Assembly (NCBI GenBank): GCA_025359985.1
Contig: JANYDB010000059.1
Location: 1 to 64,000 of the forward strand
Direction: 5' to 3'
From: Burkholderiales bacterium
Lineage (GTDB): Bacteria; Pseudomonadota; Gammaproteobacteria; Burkholderiales; Usitatibacteraceae
DNA: 64,000 bases
Shown here: piece by piece, positions 35,541 to 46,162 of the stretch
Numbering within the stretch: position 1 is the first letter of the stretch
Layout of the letters: every line of letters starts with the position of its first letter
Notes under the pieces: generated by a model
Seen by the model: the letters and a program-made list of their open reading frames with translations, nothing else
The model's database searches: none
Told to the model about the DNA's origin: nothing
Translations under genes and position numbers: made by a program

Positions 35541-37052
35541 CTATTCTGCCTTGCCGCTGCTGGTTCGCAATGCGTCCAGACGGCTGTACAGAGTGGAGCG
35601 TGACATCCCCAGTACACGCGCTGCTTGAGACATATTGCCCTGCGCAATAGCAATCGCGGCATCAATGTACTGAAGCTCTACTTCGCGAAGCTTTACATCG
35701 AGACTGAATAAGGCGCTTTTTTCAATATCAGCACGCGCATCAACATTGCTGCCAATGGCATCTCCCTTAGCGAGAGCGCCATATATCGGCTGATTTGAAA
35801 CATCCTCAACTGTCGAGAAGGATTCAAATTCCGACAGCAGATCAGACAAGCCAACGGTATAACCCGCGTATTTAGCGGTCAAGCGAATCACGATATTTTT
35901 GAGCTCGCGCACATTGCCCGGGAAAGGGTATGACAACCAGGCCGCGCGTGCCGGCAAATCCAAGTCAAATGGCTGTGTTGGTTTCGCCGACGACTGAGCG
36001 GCTGCGTAGTTTGCTAAATAGTTAACGGCATATTGCAGACGATAATGTTCCATCAATTTAAGTTTGTCATCGCCAAGCTCACGCAGTGGCGGCACTGAAA
36101 TCGAAAATACAGACAGCCGATGATAGAGATCGCCGCGAAACCTGCCGGCTTTAACTTCAGTTTTTAGATCCCGATTAGTTGCGGCCACAATCCGCGCACG
36201 AGATTGTCGCGATTGCGTCTCGCCGACCCGTTGAAATTCACCATTCTCCAGAACACGCAATAACTTGGGCTGCAAATCCAGCGGTAATTCGCCGATTTCA
36301 TCCAAAAACAAAGTGCCTTCACCTGCGTCTTCAAAATAACCGGTTTTAGCTGTAGCCGCGCCCGTAAATGCGCCCTTGGCATAGCCGAATAAAGTAGGCT
36401 CTACCAGGTTAGCTGAAATGGCCGCGCAATTGAGCGCTAAAAAAGGCAATTTAGCGCGAGGGCTCAGTTCATGCAGCGCTCGGGCAACGCGCTCTTTGCC
36501 GCTACCTGACTCGCCTTCAATCAAGGCGGGGAAAGTAGACGAGGTATAAAGATCAATTTGGTTTTTCAATTTACGCATCGGCAAACTATCGCCGATCAAA
36601 CCGTGCAGCGCATCATCATGCTCAGCGGCATCTTCAGCTTTTTGCCCAGCCAAGGCGGCCAATAACAGCCGTTTTAAATGGCCGGGCTCGCAGGGTTTTG
36701 GCACCATATCCGCCGCACCGAGTGCGCGCGCACGACGCGCATTGGATTCCTCGTTTTGCCCCGACAAGACGAGGATACGAATATCTGCAGCCCACGACAG
36801 CAAATCACCGACCAGCTTGAAGCCTTCTGTAGGCGAATCGGGAAATGGCGGGAGCCCAAGATCAATCAGGGCCAGCGCAGGTTTAAACGCGCCGCTCTTG
36901 AGCAGCGCCATGGCCGCGCCGCGTGAGCTGCGAACCTCCACAACAAAATCAGCCGCCAAAACGAACGACAGGCTCTCGCCAATCAGCGGATCATCGTCGA
37001 CGATTAACAGCGTGGGCCTGGAATGGGTTATGGCTTGCGGTGCGCGCGACAC
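35541..37052 (-). CDS. Sigma-54-dependent response regulator (NtrC family)
   Basis: A 503-aa activator. The receiver domain (about 12-135) has the acidic pair VDDDP, phospho-acceptor Asp64 in LALIDLGLPP and Lys in VPKPCEP. The AAA+ domain has Walker A GESGSGKE (180-187), the sigma-54 contact loop GAFTGA (227-232) and Walker B GTLFLDEIGEL. A Fis-type helix-turn-helix ends the protein (NMSQAARVLGMSRSTLYSRL). It is fully equipped to drive RpoN promoters. Its location beside mshM and the -24/-12 element before the pilin suggest control of the pilus locus, with the kinase at 19182 as partner. It resembles PilR/PrsR types, but orthology cannot be assigned by eye. Confidence 0.92.
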   Translation of the reverse strand: MSRAPQAITHSRPTLLIVDDDPLIGESLSFVLAADFVVEVRSSRGAAMALLKSGAFKPALALIDLGLPPFPDSPTEGFKLVGDLLSWAADIRILVLSGQNEESNARRARALGAADMVPKPCEPGHLKRLLLAALAGQKAEDAAEHDDALHGLIGDSLPMRKLKNQIDLYTSSTFPALIEGESGSGKERVARALHELSPRAKLPFLALNCAAISANLVEPTLFGYAKGAFTGAATAKTGYFEDAGEGTLFLDEIGELPLDLQPKLLRVLENGEFQRVGETQSRQSRARIVAATNRDLKTEVKAGRFRGDLYHRLSVFSISVPPLRELGDDKLKLMEHYRLQYAVNYLANYAAAQSSAKPTQPFDLDLPARAAWLSYPFPGNVRELKNIVIRLTAKYAGYTVGLSDLLSEFESFSTVEDVSNQPIYGALAKGDAIGSNVDARADIEKSALFSLDVKLREVELQYIDAAIAIAQGNMSQAARVLGMSRSTLYSRLDALRTSSGKAE

Positions 37053-37409
37053 GTATTGTTTATAGCTTTCAAGAAACGGCTGAAAAACTCGAAAAATGAT
37101 TACGGGAACAAACGACTAATTCGATTATAGGCAATATAAAATTCTGCGCGTACTAATTCGATTGCCGATTGTTCCGACCTCAAACTAGCGTGACTCTAGC
37201 TCCGAATCTGACGCAGTGTTAACATATCCGGTGTTGATGAATATATCAATACGCTTATTGTCCATTGCGTATGATGATTTCAGTTATTTTGAATCTATTA
37301 GGCTTTGCTTTAAAACGCTTCACTTTATAGCGCCATCAGACACAAAGTCATGTCTCGCACATTAATTGTGTTCATATCCACAAATATCCCCAAATAACGG
37401 TTCTACACT
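37053..37409. other. Divergent intergenic region between response regulator and mlaF
   Basis: About 357 bp with no gene. It is AT-rich and contains a 12-bp direct repeat ACTAATTCGATT at 37115-37126 and 37152-37163 (start-to-start 37 bp). This places the pair about 65-110 bp before the response regulator start, a reasonable place for a regulator site. No clear sigma-54 element was found. The mla promoter is presumably in the AT-rich part near 37240-37330 but cannot be fixed. Confidence 0.45.
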
Positions 37410-38249
37410 TTGTCTACCCTGCCTGATTCTCTTCTTGTTGAGATTGAAAACGTTGATTTTGCCTACGGCAAACGTGCCATCCTGAAAGGCATCAGCCTGA
37501 CGGTTCCACGTGGCAAAGTCGTCGCTATCATGGGCGGCTCAGGCTGCGGTAAAACAACGCTGCTGCGCCTGATTGGCGGCCAGTTAATCGCGTCCAAAGG
37601 TACAGTGCGCGTCAACGACCAGGATGTGGCATCACTGGATCGAGAAGGCATGTACCAAATGCGCCGCAAAATGGGCATGCTGTTTCAATTTGGCGCTTTA
37701 TTCACCGACATGAATGTGTTCGATAACATTGCTTTCCAGTTGCGCGAGCATACGGATTTACCCGAAGACATGATTAGAGACTTGGTATTGATGAAACTTA
37801 ACGCTGTCGGTTTACGCGGTACGGCAAAACTATTTCCGTCCGAATTATCAGGCGGCATGGCGCGCCGCGTCGCGCTCGCCCGCGCTGCCGTGCTCGACCC
37901 GACCCTAATTATGTATGACGAACCGTTCGCCGGGCTTGATCCTATTTCGCTCGCCGTGGTGGGCCAGACCATTCGCAAATTAAATGATGCTTTGGGCGCG
38001 ACCTCCATCGTCGTCACCCATGATGTTGTAGAGTCGTTGCAGATTGTCGATTACCTATATTTTATTTCGGATGGCAAAATTGTCGGGCAAGGCACCCCCG
38101 ACGAAATTCGCGCCTCTACCGAACCGTATGTAAAACAATTTGTTCATGCCGAAATGGACGGGCCTGTACCGTTCCACTATCCCGCCAAAGATTATGCTGT
38201 CGATTTAAATCTGTCTACATCTACCTCGCTAAAAAAGTCCGTCTCATGA
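37410..38249 (+). CDS. mlaF: Phospholipid ABC transporter ATP-binding protein MlaF
   Basis: The ATPase of the Mla system, which moves phospholipids between outer and inner membrane to keep outer-membrane asymmetry. Walker A is GGSGCGKTTLL, the signature is LSGGMARR and Walker B LIMYDEPFAGLDP, with an H-loop VVTHDV. At 279 aa it has the normal length plus a short tail. The start is TTG 37410; no ATG lies in a better place. Its stop overlaps the mlaE start as ATGA. It is the first of five mla genes in order F-E-D-C-B. Confidence 0.95.
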   Translation: MSTLPDSLLVEIENVDFAYGKRAILKGISLTVPRGKVVAIMGGSGCGKTTLLRLIGGQLIASKGTVRVNDQDVASLDREGMYQMRRKMGMLFQFGALFTDMNVFDNIAFQLREHTDLPEDMIRDLVLMKLNAVGLRGTAKLFPSELSGGMARRVALARAAVLDPTLIMYDEPFAGLDPISLAVVGQTIRKLNDALGATSIVVTHDVVESLQIVDYLYFISDGKIVGQGTPDEIRASTEPYVKQFVHAEMDGPVPFHYPAKDYAVDLNLSTSTSLKKSVS

Positions 38250-39043
38250 TTACGCAAAATCTCGGCAAGGCCATACGGAATCTGGGCGCGCGTGGCATTG
38301 AAACCATTTGGCGCGGTGGCGCGATGGCGCGTTTTTTCTGGTTGGTTTTGACGCAATCAGGCATGAGCTTTCGCCGTATCGGTTTGTCGATCCGCGAAAT
38401 CTATTTTTCGGGCGTTATGTCGCTGGTGATTATCATGGTATCAGGCCTGTTTATTGGCATGGTGCTGGGTTTGCAGGGCTTCGAAACCTTGCAAAAATAT
38501 GGTGCAGAAGAAACCATGGGTGTTTTAGTCGCACTTTCACTTGTCCGGGAATTAGGCCCGGTGGTCACGGCGTTGCTGTTCGCCAGCCGCGCTGGTTCTG
38601 CCATTACGGCTGAAATTGGCTTGATGAAAGCGACCGAGCAATTAAAAGCGATGGATATGATGGCTGTTGATCCGATCGCCCGTGTGGTTGCGCCGCGGTT
38701 TTGGGCAGGCGTTGTTTCTATGCCGCTACTGGCAGCATTATTCTCGTCTATGGGTATATTTGGCGGCTATATTGTAGGCACCGTGCTGGTCGGAATTGAT
38801 TCAGGTGTGTTTTGGAGCAATATGCAAGCAGCGGTAGATTTTCGCTACGATGTCATGAGTGGCATTGTGAAATCCATCGTATTTGGTATTGCCATTTCGG
38901 TGATTGCAACCTTTGAAGGCTTCGATGCCGAGCCCACTGCAGAAGGTGTTTCGCGGGCAACCACACGAACCGTAGTAACGTCAGCACTTACCGTATTGGC
39001 ACTCGATTTGATGCTTACCGGATTCATGCTGCGATCGCTTTAA
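38246..39043 (+). CDS. mlaE: Phospholipid ABC transporter permease MlaE
   Basis: The inner-membrane permease of the Mla complex. It is a 265-aa protein with about five or six hydrophobic helices and the MlaE-family EQ loop region (RELGPVVTALLFASRAGSAITAEIG, MKATEQLKAMDMM). The start overlaps mlaF and is translationally coupled. The short plus-strand ORF at 38308 and the minus-strand ORFs over it are shadows. Confidence 0.95.
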   Translation: MITQNLGKAIRNLGARGIETIWRGGAMARFFWLVLTQSGMSFRRIGLSIREIYFSGVMSLVIIMVSGLFIGMVLGLQGFETLQKYGAEETMGVLVALSLVRELGPVVTALLFASRAGSAITAEIGLMKATEQLKAMDMMAVDPIARVVAPRFWAGVVSMPLLAALFSSMGIFGGYIVGTVLVGIDSGVFWSNMQAAVDFRYDVMSGIVKSIVFGIAISVIATFEGFDAEPTAEGVSRATTRTVVTSALTVLALDLMLTGFMLRSL

Positions 39044-39088
39044 AACGTTATCGTTAATTAAAAAATACTCACCAAGACGGAAAACTGT

Positions 39089-39556
39089 ATGGAACGTAAA
39101 ACTATGGATTTTTGGGTCGGCCTCTTCATTTTGATGGGGTTTGCGGCATTACTGATGTTGGCGCTGCGCGTCAGTATCGGCAGTGACCACGTCGAAAATA
39201 CCTACTCTGTTGAGGCGCGATTTGAGAATATCGGCGGCCTTAAGGCCAAAGCGCCGGTGAAAAGCGCGGGCGTACTGATTGGTCGAGTGACTAATATTCA
39301 CTTCGACAATGAAAAATTTCAGGCCGTTGCCACCCTGACTCTTGATAAGCGATACATCTTTCCCAAGGACAGTAGCGCATCCATTCTGACCTCTGGTTTA
39401 CTGGGTGAGGTCTATATTGGGCTTGACGCGGGCGGCGATGATAAAAAACTCGTTGCTGGCGATAAAATTAAACTGACACAATCGGCGGTTGTCCTTGAAC
39501 GTCTTATCGGGCAATTAATGTTCGGCAAAGCTGCTGAAGGAGCAGACAAGAAGTAA
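39089..39556 (+). CDS. mlaD: MCE-domain lipid-binding protein MlaD
   Basis: A single-pass inner-membrane protein (MDFWVGLFILMGFAALLMLAL near residues 6-26) followed by an MCE domain with GLKAKAPVKSAGVLIGRV and SGLLGEVYIGL. It forms the hexameric ring of the Mla transporter. At 155 aa it is slightly shorter than the E. coli protein. A purine-rich stretch before the ATG provides ribosome binding. It lies 45 bp after mlaE. Confidence 0.94.
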   Translation: MERKTMDFWVGLFILMGFAALLMLALRVSIGSDHVENTYSVEARFENIGGLKAKAPVKSAGVLIGRVTNIHFDNEKFQAVATLTLDKRYIFPKDSSASILTSGLLGEVYIGLDAGGDDKKLVAGDKIKLTQSAVVLERLIGQLMFGKAAEGADKK

Positions 39557-39661
39557 TTGCTAACATTTGTGTCCATTGTCAGTTGACGTAAACCTACTGA
39601 TCCAGCACTCCGTTAATAGCCCCAGGCAGTACCCTTCCAATTTTTGAAAAGTGAACCAACC

Positions 39662-40279
39662 ATGTTGAAGCGAATCTTGACCGTCGCCAGTATTGCGGCC
39701 ACCTTAATTGGCAGCGCAGCGGTATTTGCGCAAACCGCACCAGATGAAATTGTGCGTAAAAGCACGACAGATATTTTGGCCGCCATCAAAGCCGACAAAG
39801 ACTTGATCGCGGGCGATCAAAAGAAAATCGAGAAGTTGGCAGAAGAAAAAGTGCTGCCGTATTTCAACTTCCCGCACATGACCCAGCTGGCGGTGGGCCG
39901 CAACTGGAAAGCGGCGTCAGATGCCCAAAAGGCAGCATTGACTGAGCAATTTCGTATCTTGCTGGTTCGCACCTACTCAACCTCATTAACGCAATTTCGC
40001 AACCAGACTATCGAGGTAAAGCCTCTCAAAATGGCGGCGACTGAGACTGAAGTCGTGGTCAAAACTCAGGTCGTTCAACCGGGCGGCCAACCGATTCCAA
40101 TTGATTACAGCATGGAAAAAATCGCCGAAGGCTGGAAAGTTTATGATGTACTGATTGATGGAGTCTCGCTGGTGACCAATTATCGCAGCTCATTTAATAC
40201 CGAAATCAACGCAACCGGCGTCGATGGATTGATTAAATCGCTGTCCGAGCGTAATGCAAAAAACGCTGCCAAGAAATAA
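39662..40279 (+). CDS. mlaC: Periplasmic phospholipid-binding protein MlaC
   Basis: The soluble carrier between MlaA at the outer membrane and MlaD. The start MLKRILTVASIAATLIGSAAVFAQT is a Sec signal peptide, cleaved after the Ala of VFA. The mature protein has family motifs LPYFNFPHMTQLAVGRNWK and the FRILLVRTYSTSL helix. The track begins at TTG 39644; ATG 39662 starts directly with the signal peptide and is preferred. It overlaps the mlaB ORF at its end. Confidence 0.93.
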   Translation: MLKRILTVASIAATLIGSAAVFAQTAPDEIVRKSTTDILAAIKADKDLIAGDQKKIEKLAEEKVLPYFNFPHMTQLAVGRNWKAASDAQKAALTEQFRILLVRTYSTSLTQFRNQTIEVKPLKMAATETEVVVKTQVVQPGGQPIPIDYSMEKIAEGWKVYDVLIDGVSLVTNYRSSFNTEINATGVDGLIKSLSERNAKNAAKK

Positions 40280-40694
40280 TCAGAAAACCAACGTGGCCGT
40301 TAATTCAGCAACCGATCTTTACAGCACTATCGTCGGCGAGACCTTAAAGCTCGCCGGCGCGCTTAACTTGGCGAGCATGCCTCGCCTGTTGAGCGAGACA
40401 GCGTTGTATGCCTCTCAAGCAAACCTGCCGGATTGCTTATCGATTGATTTCGCTGACGTAACTGATATTGATTCATCAGGCGTTGCTTTATTACTTCATT
40501 GGAGACGTGAAGCGCAGAAGCTGGGCAAGGCATTGCGCTATGTACACCTTCCGCCAAATTTATCATCGCTGGCGGACCTGTATGGTGTTGATGAGCTGAT
40601 TCATTGCCCGTTCAGCAAAACCGGTAATCCCGGTGAGCCCTGCCGTGAAAGCGAAGAGAATACACAGCTCTCAAAACCTGACACCCAGCATTGA
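40254..40694 (+). CDS. mlaB: STAS-domain protein MlaB
   Basis: The small cytoplasmic subunit that supports MlaF assembly and activity. The STAS fold is shown by LAGALNLASMPRLL and the conserved IDFADVTDIDSSGVALLLHW with the Asp-Ser-Ser-Gly turn. The ATG at 40254 overlaps mlaC by 26 bp; an in-frame GTG at 40293 avoids overlap and is an alternative. The C-terminal 35 residues are polar and probably disordered. No mlaA was seen in the window. Confidence 0.86.
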   Translation: MQKTLPRNNQKTNVAVNSATDLYSTIVGETLKLAGALNLASMPRLLSETALYASQANLPDCLSIDFADVTDIDSSGVALLLHWRREAQKLGKALRYVHLPPNLSSLADLYGVDELIHCPFSKTGNPGEPCRESEENTQLSKPDTQH

Positions 40695-40766
40695 ATACGT
40701 GGTAGCCAACTCCCGGCATTTAACACCCCTCGTTTCGTTTTTCGCTGCGGCAAGCAGTGTTTTCTC

Positions 40767-41738
40767 ATGACTTATGCGATCGACGTTCAAAACGTCGAAA
40801 AAAAATACGGTTCTTTCACCGCGCTTGCGGGCATTTCGTTGCGCGTGGAACAAGGCGAGTTTTTTGCGCTGCTGGGCCCTAATGGCGCGGGCAAAACTAC
40901 GCTCATCTCAATTTTGGCTGGCCTCACCCGGGCTGATGCGGGCACGCTGCAGGTAATGGGACATGATGTAGTCGCCGACTATCAGGCTGCACGTCGAGCG
41001 CTGGGCATCGTGCCGCAGGAAATTGTGTTCGATCCCTTCTTTTCGGTACGTGAAACGCTGCAGTTTCAGGCGGGCTACTTCGGTATTGCGCGTACCCCTG
41101 CACTTGATTCATGGATCGATGAATTATTGGCCAAACTATCGCTCACCGATAAAGCCGACAAAAATATGCGTCAATTGTCAGGCGGCATGAAGAGACGGGT
41201 GTTGGTTGCGCAGGCGTTGGTGCATCGTCCGCCGGTTATTGTGCTTGACGAGCCCACAGCGGGTGTTGATGTCGAATTGCGCCAAACTCTGTGGGGTTTT
41301 ATTCGTGAGCTCAACGCCAAAGGGCACACGATTTTGCTCACCACCCACTATCTGGAAGAAGCACAGCAGCTCTGCTCACGCATCGCGATGATGAAATTGG
41401 GCCGAATTGTGGCGATGGACACCACCGAGCATTTGCTGAGTGCCTTTTCGGAACGCGTATTGCGCGTAAAACTGGTCGCCGAATTGCCAACCTCATTGCT
41501 GGCTTTGCGTATCCGGCAGGAAGGCATAAACGAAAATTCTTGGCACACTTTTTCAATCCACGATTACAACGAGGTGGAGATACTGTTATCACGTATCCGT
41601 GAAGCGGGCGCGACCATCACCAATCTGGAAGTGACCGAGCCCGAGCTGGAAGAGGTATTCGTCAAAATAATGAATCAGGGTGACAGCGTGCCGAATGCGA
41701 CCGAGCAAAGTATTTACCCGCGCGGTATCAATCCATGA
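40767..41738 (+). CDS. yadG: ABC transporter ATP-binding protein (YadG-like, ABC-2 type)
   Basis: A 323-aa ATPase with Walker A GPNGAGKTTL, signature QLSGGMKRR and Walker B VIVLDEPTAGVD, followed by HYLEEAQQLC, the arrangement of ABC-2 exporters of the YadG/CcmA/NodI sort. The C-terminal 90 residues form the usual accessory domain. It overlaps the permease gene by four bases. In many betaproteobacteria this pair lies between mla and bolA-murA. The substrate is unknown. Confidence 0.9.
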   Translation: MTYAIDVQNVEKKYGSFTALAGISLRVEQGEFFALLGPNGAGKTTLISILAGLTRADAGTLQVMGHDVVADYQAARRALGIVPQEIVFDPFFSVRETLQFQAGYFGIARTPALDSWIDELLAKLSLTDKADKNMRQLSGGMKRRVLVAQALVHRPPVIVLDEPTAGVDVELRQTLWGFIRELNAKGHTILLTTHYLEEAQQLCSRIAMMKLGRIVAMDTTEHLLSAFSERVLRVKLVAELPTSLLALRIRQEGINENSWHTFSIHDYNEVEILLSRIREAGATITNLEVTEPELEEVFVKIMNQGDSVPNATEQSIYPRGINP

Positions 41739-42490
41739 TCGGTTTCCAAACCCTGCTAAAAAAAGAGGTTTTACGGTTTTGGAAAGTTGCCTTTCAAACG
41801 GTGGCGGCTCCAGTGCTAACCGCGATGTTATATCTGCTGATATTTGCTCACGTCATGGCCAATTCGACTGCGGCGTTTCCCGGCATTAATTATGAGCAGT
41901 TTCTGATCCCGGGATTGGCGATGATGTCGATGCTGCAAAACGCGTTTGCCAATACCTCGTCATCCTTGATTCAGTCAAAAATTACCGGCAATATTTTATT
42001 CATTTTATTGCCACCTTTAACCCCGTGGAATTTTTATGGTGCTTACGTACTCGCGGCCGTAATACGCGGGCTAGCGGTCGGCTTAGGCGTGTTTGCAGTG
42101 GGTATTTTTATAGCCCATGTGCCGACACACAATATCGTCTGGATATTAGTTTTTGCAGTGCTTGGCTGCGCCATGATGGCAGCACTCGGCGTGATCGCAG
42201 GATTATGGGCGGACAGGTTTGATCAGATCGCCGCATTTCAAAATTTCATTATTATGCCGCTGACATTTTTATCAGGCGTGTTTTATTCGATTCATTCTTT
42301 ACCGGATTTCTGGCAGAGACTCTCGCACTTCAATCCATTTTTCTACATGATTGATGGTTTCCGCTATGGTTTTTTTGGTAAATCAGATGTTTCTGTGTGG
42401 CTGTCACTGGCTGTCACGGCAGGCGCATTTTTATGCCTTTCGGCAGTCACCTTGTCTCTGTTAAAATCAGGCTATAAATTACGTCAATAA
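41735..42490 (+). CDS. yadH: ABC-2 type transporter permease (YadH-like)
   Basis: A 251-aa permease with six hydrophobic helices. It carries the ABC-2 family pattern, an N-terminal amphipathic lead (LLKKEVLRFWKVAFQTVAAP) and the conserved FLSGVFYSIHSLPDFWQRLSHFNP near residue 190. It forms an exporter with the preceding ATPase. The start overlaps the ATPase stop (ATGA). Confidence 0.9.
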   Translation: MIGFQTLLKKEVLRFWKVAFQTVAAPVLTAMLYLLIFAHVMANSTAAFPGINYEQFLIPGLAMMSMLQNAFANTSSSLIQSKITGNILFILLPPLTPWNFYGAYVLAAVIRGLAVGLGVFAVGIFIAHVPTHNIVWILVFAVLGCAMMAALGVIAGLWADRFDQIAAFQNFIIMPLTFLSGVFYSIHSLPDFWQRLSHFNPFFYMIDGFRYGFFGKSDVSVWLSLAVTAGAFLCLSAVTLSLLKSGYKLRQ

Positions 42491-42515
42491 TTGCTCCCGA
42501 CTTAGAAAGAAACCC

Positions 42516-42758
42516 GTGGTCACGCCAGAACAAATTGAAGGTTATCTCCGCGCCAAGCTTGAGTGTGGGCATCTCGCCATTGAGGGTGATGGCGCACATT
42601 TCCAGGCGGTCATCGTCTGCAGCGCTTTTGAAGGCAAGTCACGTGTGCAGCGGCATCAGATGGTATATGGTGCGCTCGGCGACCGGATGCGCGAAGAAAT
42701 TCATGCCCTGTCGATGCAGACTTATACCGCGCCTGAGTGGCATGCTTTACAAACCTGA
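42516..42758 (+). CDS. ibaG: BolA/IbaG family protein
   Basis: An 80-aa BolA-like protein with the conserved helix-turn segment FEGKSRVQRHQMVYGALG, where the His is a likely iron-sulphur ligand when partnered with a monothiol glutaredoxin. The short form placed before murA is the IbaG/YrbA type, linked to acid response and cell envelope. It starts with GTG at 42516, 25 bp after the permease gene. Confidence 0.9.
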   Translation: MVTPEQIEGYLRAKLECGHLAIEGDGAHFQAVIVCSAFEGKSRVQRHQMVYGALGDRMREEIHALSMQTYTAPEWHALQT

Positions 42759-44078
<1,320 letters not shown>

Positions 44079-44107
44079 ACGAAAAATGAACACGAAATGA
44101 TTATGAA

Positions 44108-44749
44108 ATGATTACGATTGCCTTGTCCAAAGGCCGTATTTTTGATGACACCGTACCGCTGCTCAAGGCAGCTGGCATCACCGCGCATGATGATCCGGAA
44201 AAATCGCGTAAGCTAATTCTTGATACTAATCGCGCCGATGTAAAATTAGTCATTGTGCGCGCCTCCGACGTACCCACATATGTGCAATACGGTGCGGCTG
44301 ATTTAGGCGTGGCCGGTAAAGATGTGCTGCTCGAAACCGATAGCATGGGACTTTATCAACCGCTGGATTTGAATATCGGCAAATGCCGCATGATGGTTGC
44401 GGTACGCGAGGGCTTCGATTATGCGGCGGCGGTCAAACGTGGCGCCCGGCTAAATGTGGCGACGAAATATGTGCAAGTTGCACGCGAGCACTTTGCACAA
44501 AAAGGCATGCACGTTAATCTCATCAAACTTTATGGCTCGATGGAATTAGCGCCCTTGACCGGGCTGGCGGATGCCATTGTTGATCTGGTGTCGACGGGCA
44601 ATACGCTGAAGGCCAACCAGCTCATTGCAGTGGAAGAAATCATGCCGATTTCAAGCCGCCTGATCGTAAACCGCGCCGCGCTGAAAGTTAAGCGCGATCA
44701 GATTCAGCCGATGATTGATGCGTTCGAGCGGGCGGCTCAAGCATCTTGA
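44108..44749 (+). CDS. hisG: ATP phosphoribosyltransferase, short form (HisG-S)
   Basis: It joins ATP and PRPP, the first step of histidine synthesis. The protein is 213 aa and has the two-lobed catalytic core ([29 protein letters not shown], the PRPP loop [22 protein letters not shown]). It lacks the C-terminal regulatory domain of the long form, so the family needs a separate HisZ subunit for activity and feedback; none is in the window. It opens the his cluster. Confidence 0.96.
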   Translation: MITIALSKGRIFDDTVPLLKAAGITAHDDPEKSRKLILDTNRADVKLVIVRASDVPTYVQYGAADLGVAGKDVLLETDSMGLYQPLDLNIGKCRMMVAVREGFDYAAAVKRGARLNVATKYVQVAREHFAQKGMHVNLIKLYGSMELAPLTGLADAIVDLVSTGNTLKANQLIAVEEIMPISSRLIVNRAALKVKRDQIQPMIDAFERAAQAS

Positions 44750-44857
44750 TGAAATCGGTCTGCGTCGATCTAATTTTGAAACTCCCTAACCAGCGCGGCT
44801 TTTAGGGCAAAAATGCCTCAATTGCCTCACCTACGCTAGTGTTTAAATAATTTTTTT

Positions 44858-46156
44858 ATGCTTATGATTCAACATCTCGATTCCACCAGCGCTGACTTTG
44901 AGAGCGATCTGGCCAAACTATTGGCGTTTGAAGCAGCACAAGATCCTAAAGTAGAAACCGTTGCACGCGATATTCTGTCGCAAATAAAATCCCGTGGTGA
45001 TGCAGCCTTGCTCGATTACACGGCACGCTTTGATCGCTGGACACCGGCTTCGGCAAGCGCCCTGGAAATAGACCCAGCGAACTTGCAAGCCGCGCTGGAT
45101 AAAATTTCCAGTCCCGTCCGTACCGCCCTTGAAACAGCCGCCGCACGGATTAGCGCCTATCACGAACATCAAGTTCAGCCGTCCTGGCAATACACTGAGG
45201 CTGACGGCACCATACTCGGCCAGCAGATTACCGCCATTGATCGCGCCGGGCTGTATGTGCCCGGCGGCAAAGCAGCGTATCCGTCGTCAGTACTGATGAA
45301 TGCGATAGCGGCCAAAGTTGCAGGCGTGGCCGAACTCATCATGGTGACGCCAACGCCTGATGGCGTCATCAATGACACCGTACTCGCTGCTGCTGCGCTG
45401 GCGGGTGTTGATCGGGTGTTTCGTATCGGTGGTGCACAGGCCATTGGCGCACTGGCATTTGGCACCGCCACTGTGCCCGCCGTCGATAAAATTGTCGGCC
45501 CCGGCAACGCCTATGTGGCGGCAGCTAAGCGTTTTGTATTTGGCCAGGTTGGCATCGATATGGTGGCTGGCCCCTCAGAAATTTTGGTTATCGCGGATGG
45601 CAAGACCGATCCTGACTGGGTTGCGATGGATTTGTTTTCGCAAGCCGAACATGATGAGATCGCACAATCTATTTTGCTTTGTCCTGATGCGGGCTATATC
45701 GAACAAGTTTTGCGCAGTATGGAAAAATTGCTGTTGACGATGCCGCGTGCCGCTATTATTCGCGCCGCTCTAACCAATCGTGGCGCGCTGATTAAGGTGC
45801 GGCATCTGGCGCAAGCTTGCGTGATCTCGAACCGGATTGCGCCAGAGCATCTGGAATTATCGGTGGCCGATCCTGACGCGCTGCTGCCGCAGATTCGTCA
45901 TGCAGGCGCGATTTTTATGGGGGGTTTTTCATCTGAATCGATTGGTGATTATTGCGCCGGGCCCAACCATGTCTTGCCAACCTCGCGCACCTCGCGCTTC
46001 TCGTCGCCATTAGGTGTTTATGATTTTCAGAAGCGCTCAAGCATCGTGCATGTCTCGCGCGAAGGCGCACAGACTCTGGGCCGCGTTGCCGCCACTCTAG
46101 CGCGTGCTGAGGGCCTGGAAGCGCACGCGCAATCAGCAGATTTCCGCCTGAAATAA
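44858..46156 (+). CDS. hisD: Histidinol dehydrogenase
   Basis: It oxidises L-histidinol to histidine in two NAD-dependent steps. The 432-aa protein has [29 protein letters not shown], the zinc-site region [11 protein letters not shown] with [10 protein letters not shown], and the terminal [21 protein letters not shown] second Met two codons in is an alternative start. About 108 bp of AT-rich sequence separates it from hisG. Confidence 0.97.
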   Translation: MLMIQHLDSTSADFESDLAKLLAFEAAQDPKVETVARDILSQIKSRGDAALLDYTARFDRWTPASASALEIDPANLQAALDKISSPVRTALETAAARISAYHEHQVQPSWQYTEADGTILGQQITAIDRAGLYVPGGKAAYPSSVLMNAIAAKVAGVAELIMVTPTPDGVINDTVLAAAALAGVDRVFRIGGAQAIGALAFGTATVPAVDKIVGPGNAYVAAAKRFVFGQVGIDMVAGPSEILVIADGKTDPDWVAMDLFSQAEHDEIAQSILLCPDAGYIEQVLRSMEKLLLTMPRAAIIRAALTNRGALIKVRHLAQACVISNRIAPEHLELSVADPDALLPQIRHAGAIFMGGFSSESIGDYCAGPNHVLPTSRTSRFSSPLGVYDFQKRSSIVHVSREGAQTLGRVAATLARAEGLEAHAQSADFRLK

Positions 46157-46162
46157 TTTGTG

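Noticed and set aside
35541-37052. PEP-CTERM regulatory system (PrsR/PrsK)
   Set aside because: The regulator resembles PrsR in type, but no PEP-CTERM protein, exosortase or EPS gene is nearby; association with the pilus locus is simpler.
40774-41391. Extra plus-strand ORFs inside the YadG-like gene
   Set aside because: They lie in alternate frames of a full-length ABC ATPase with all motifs intact.
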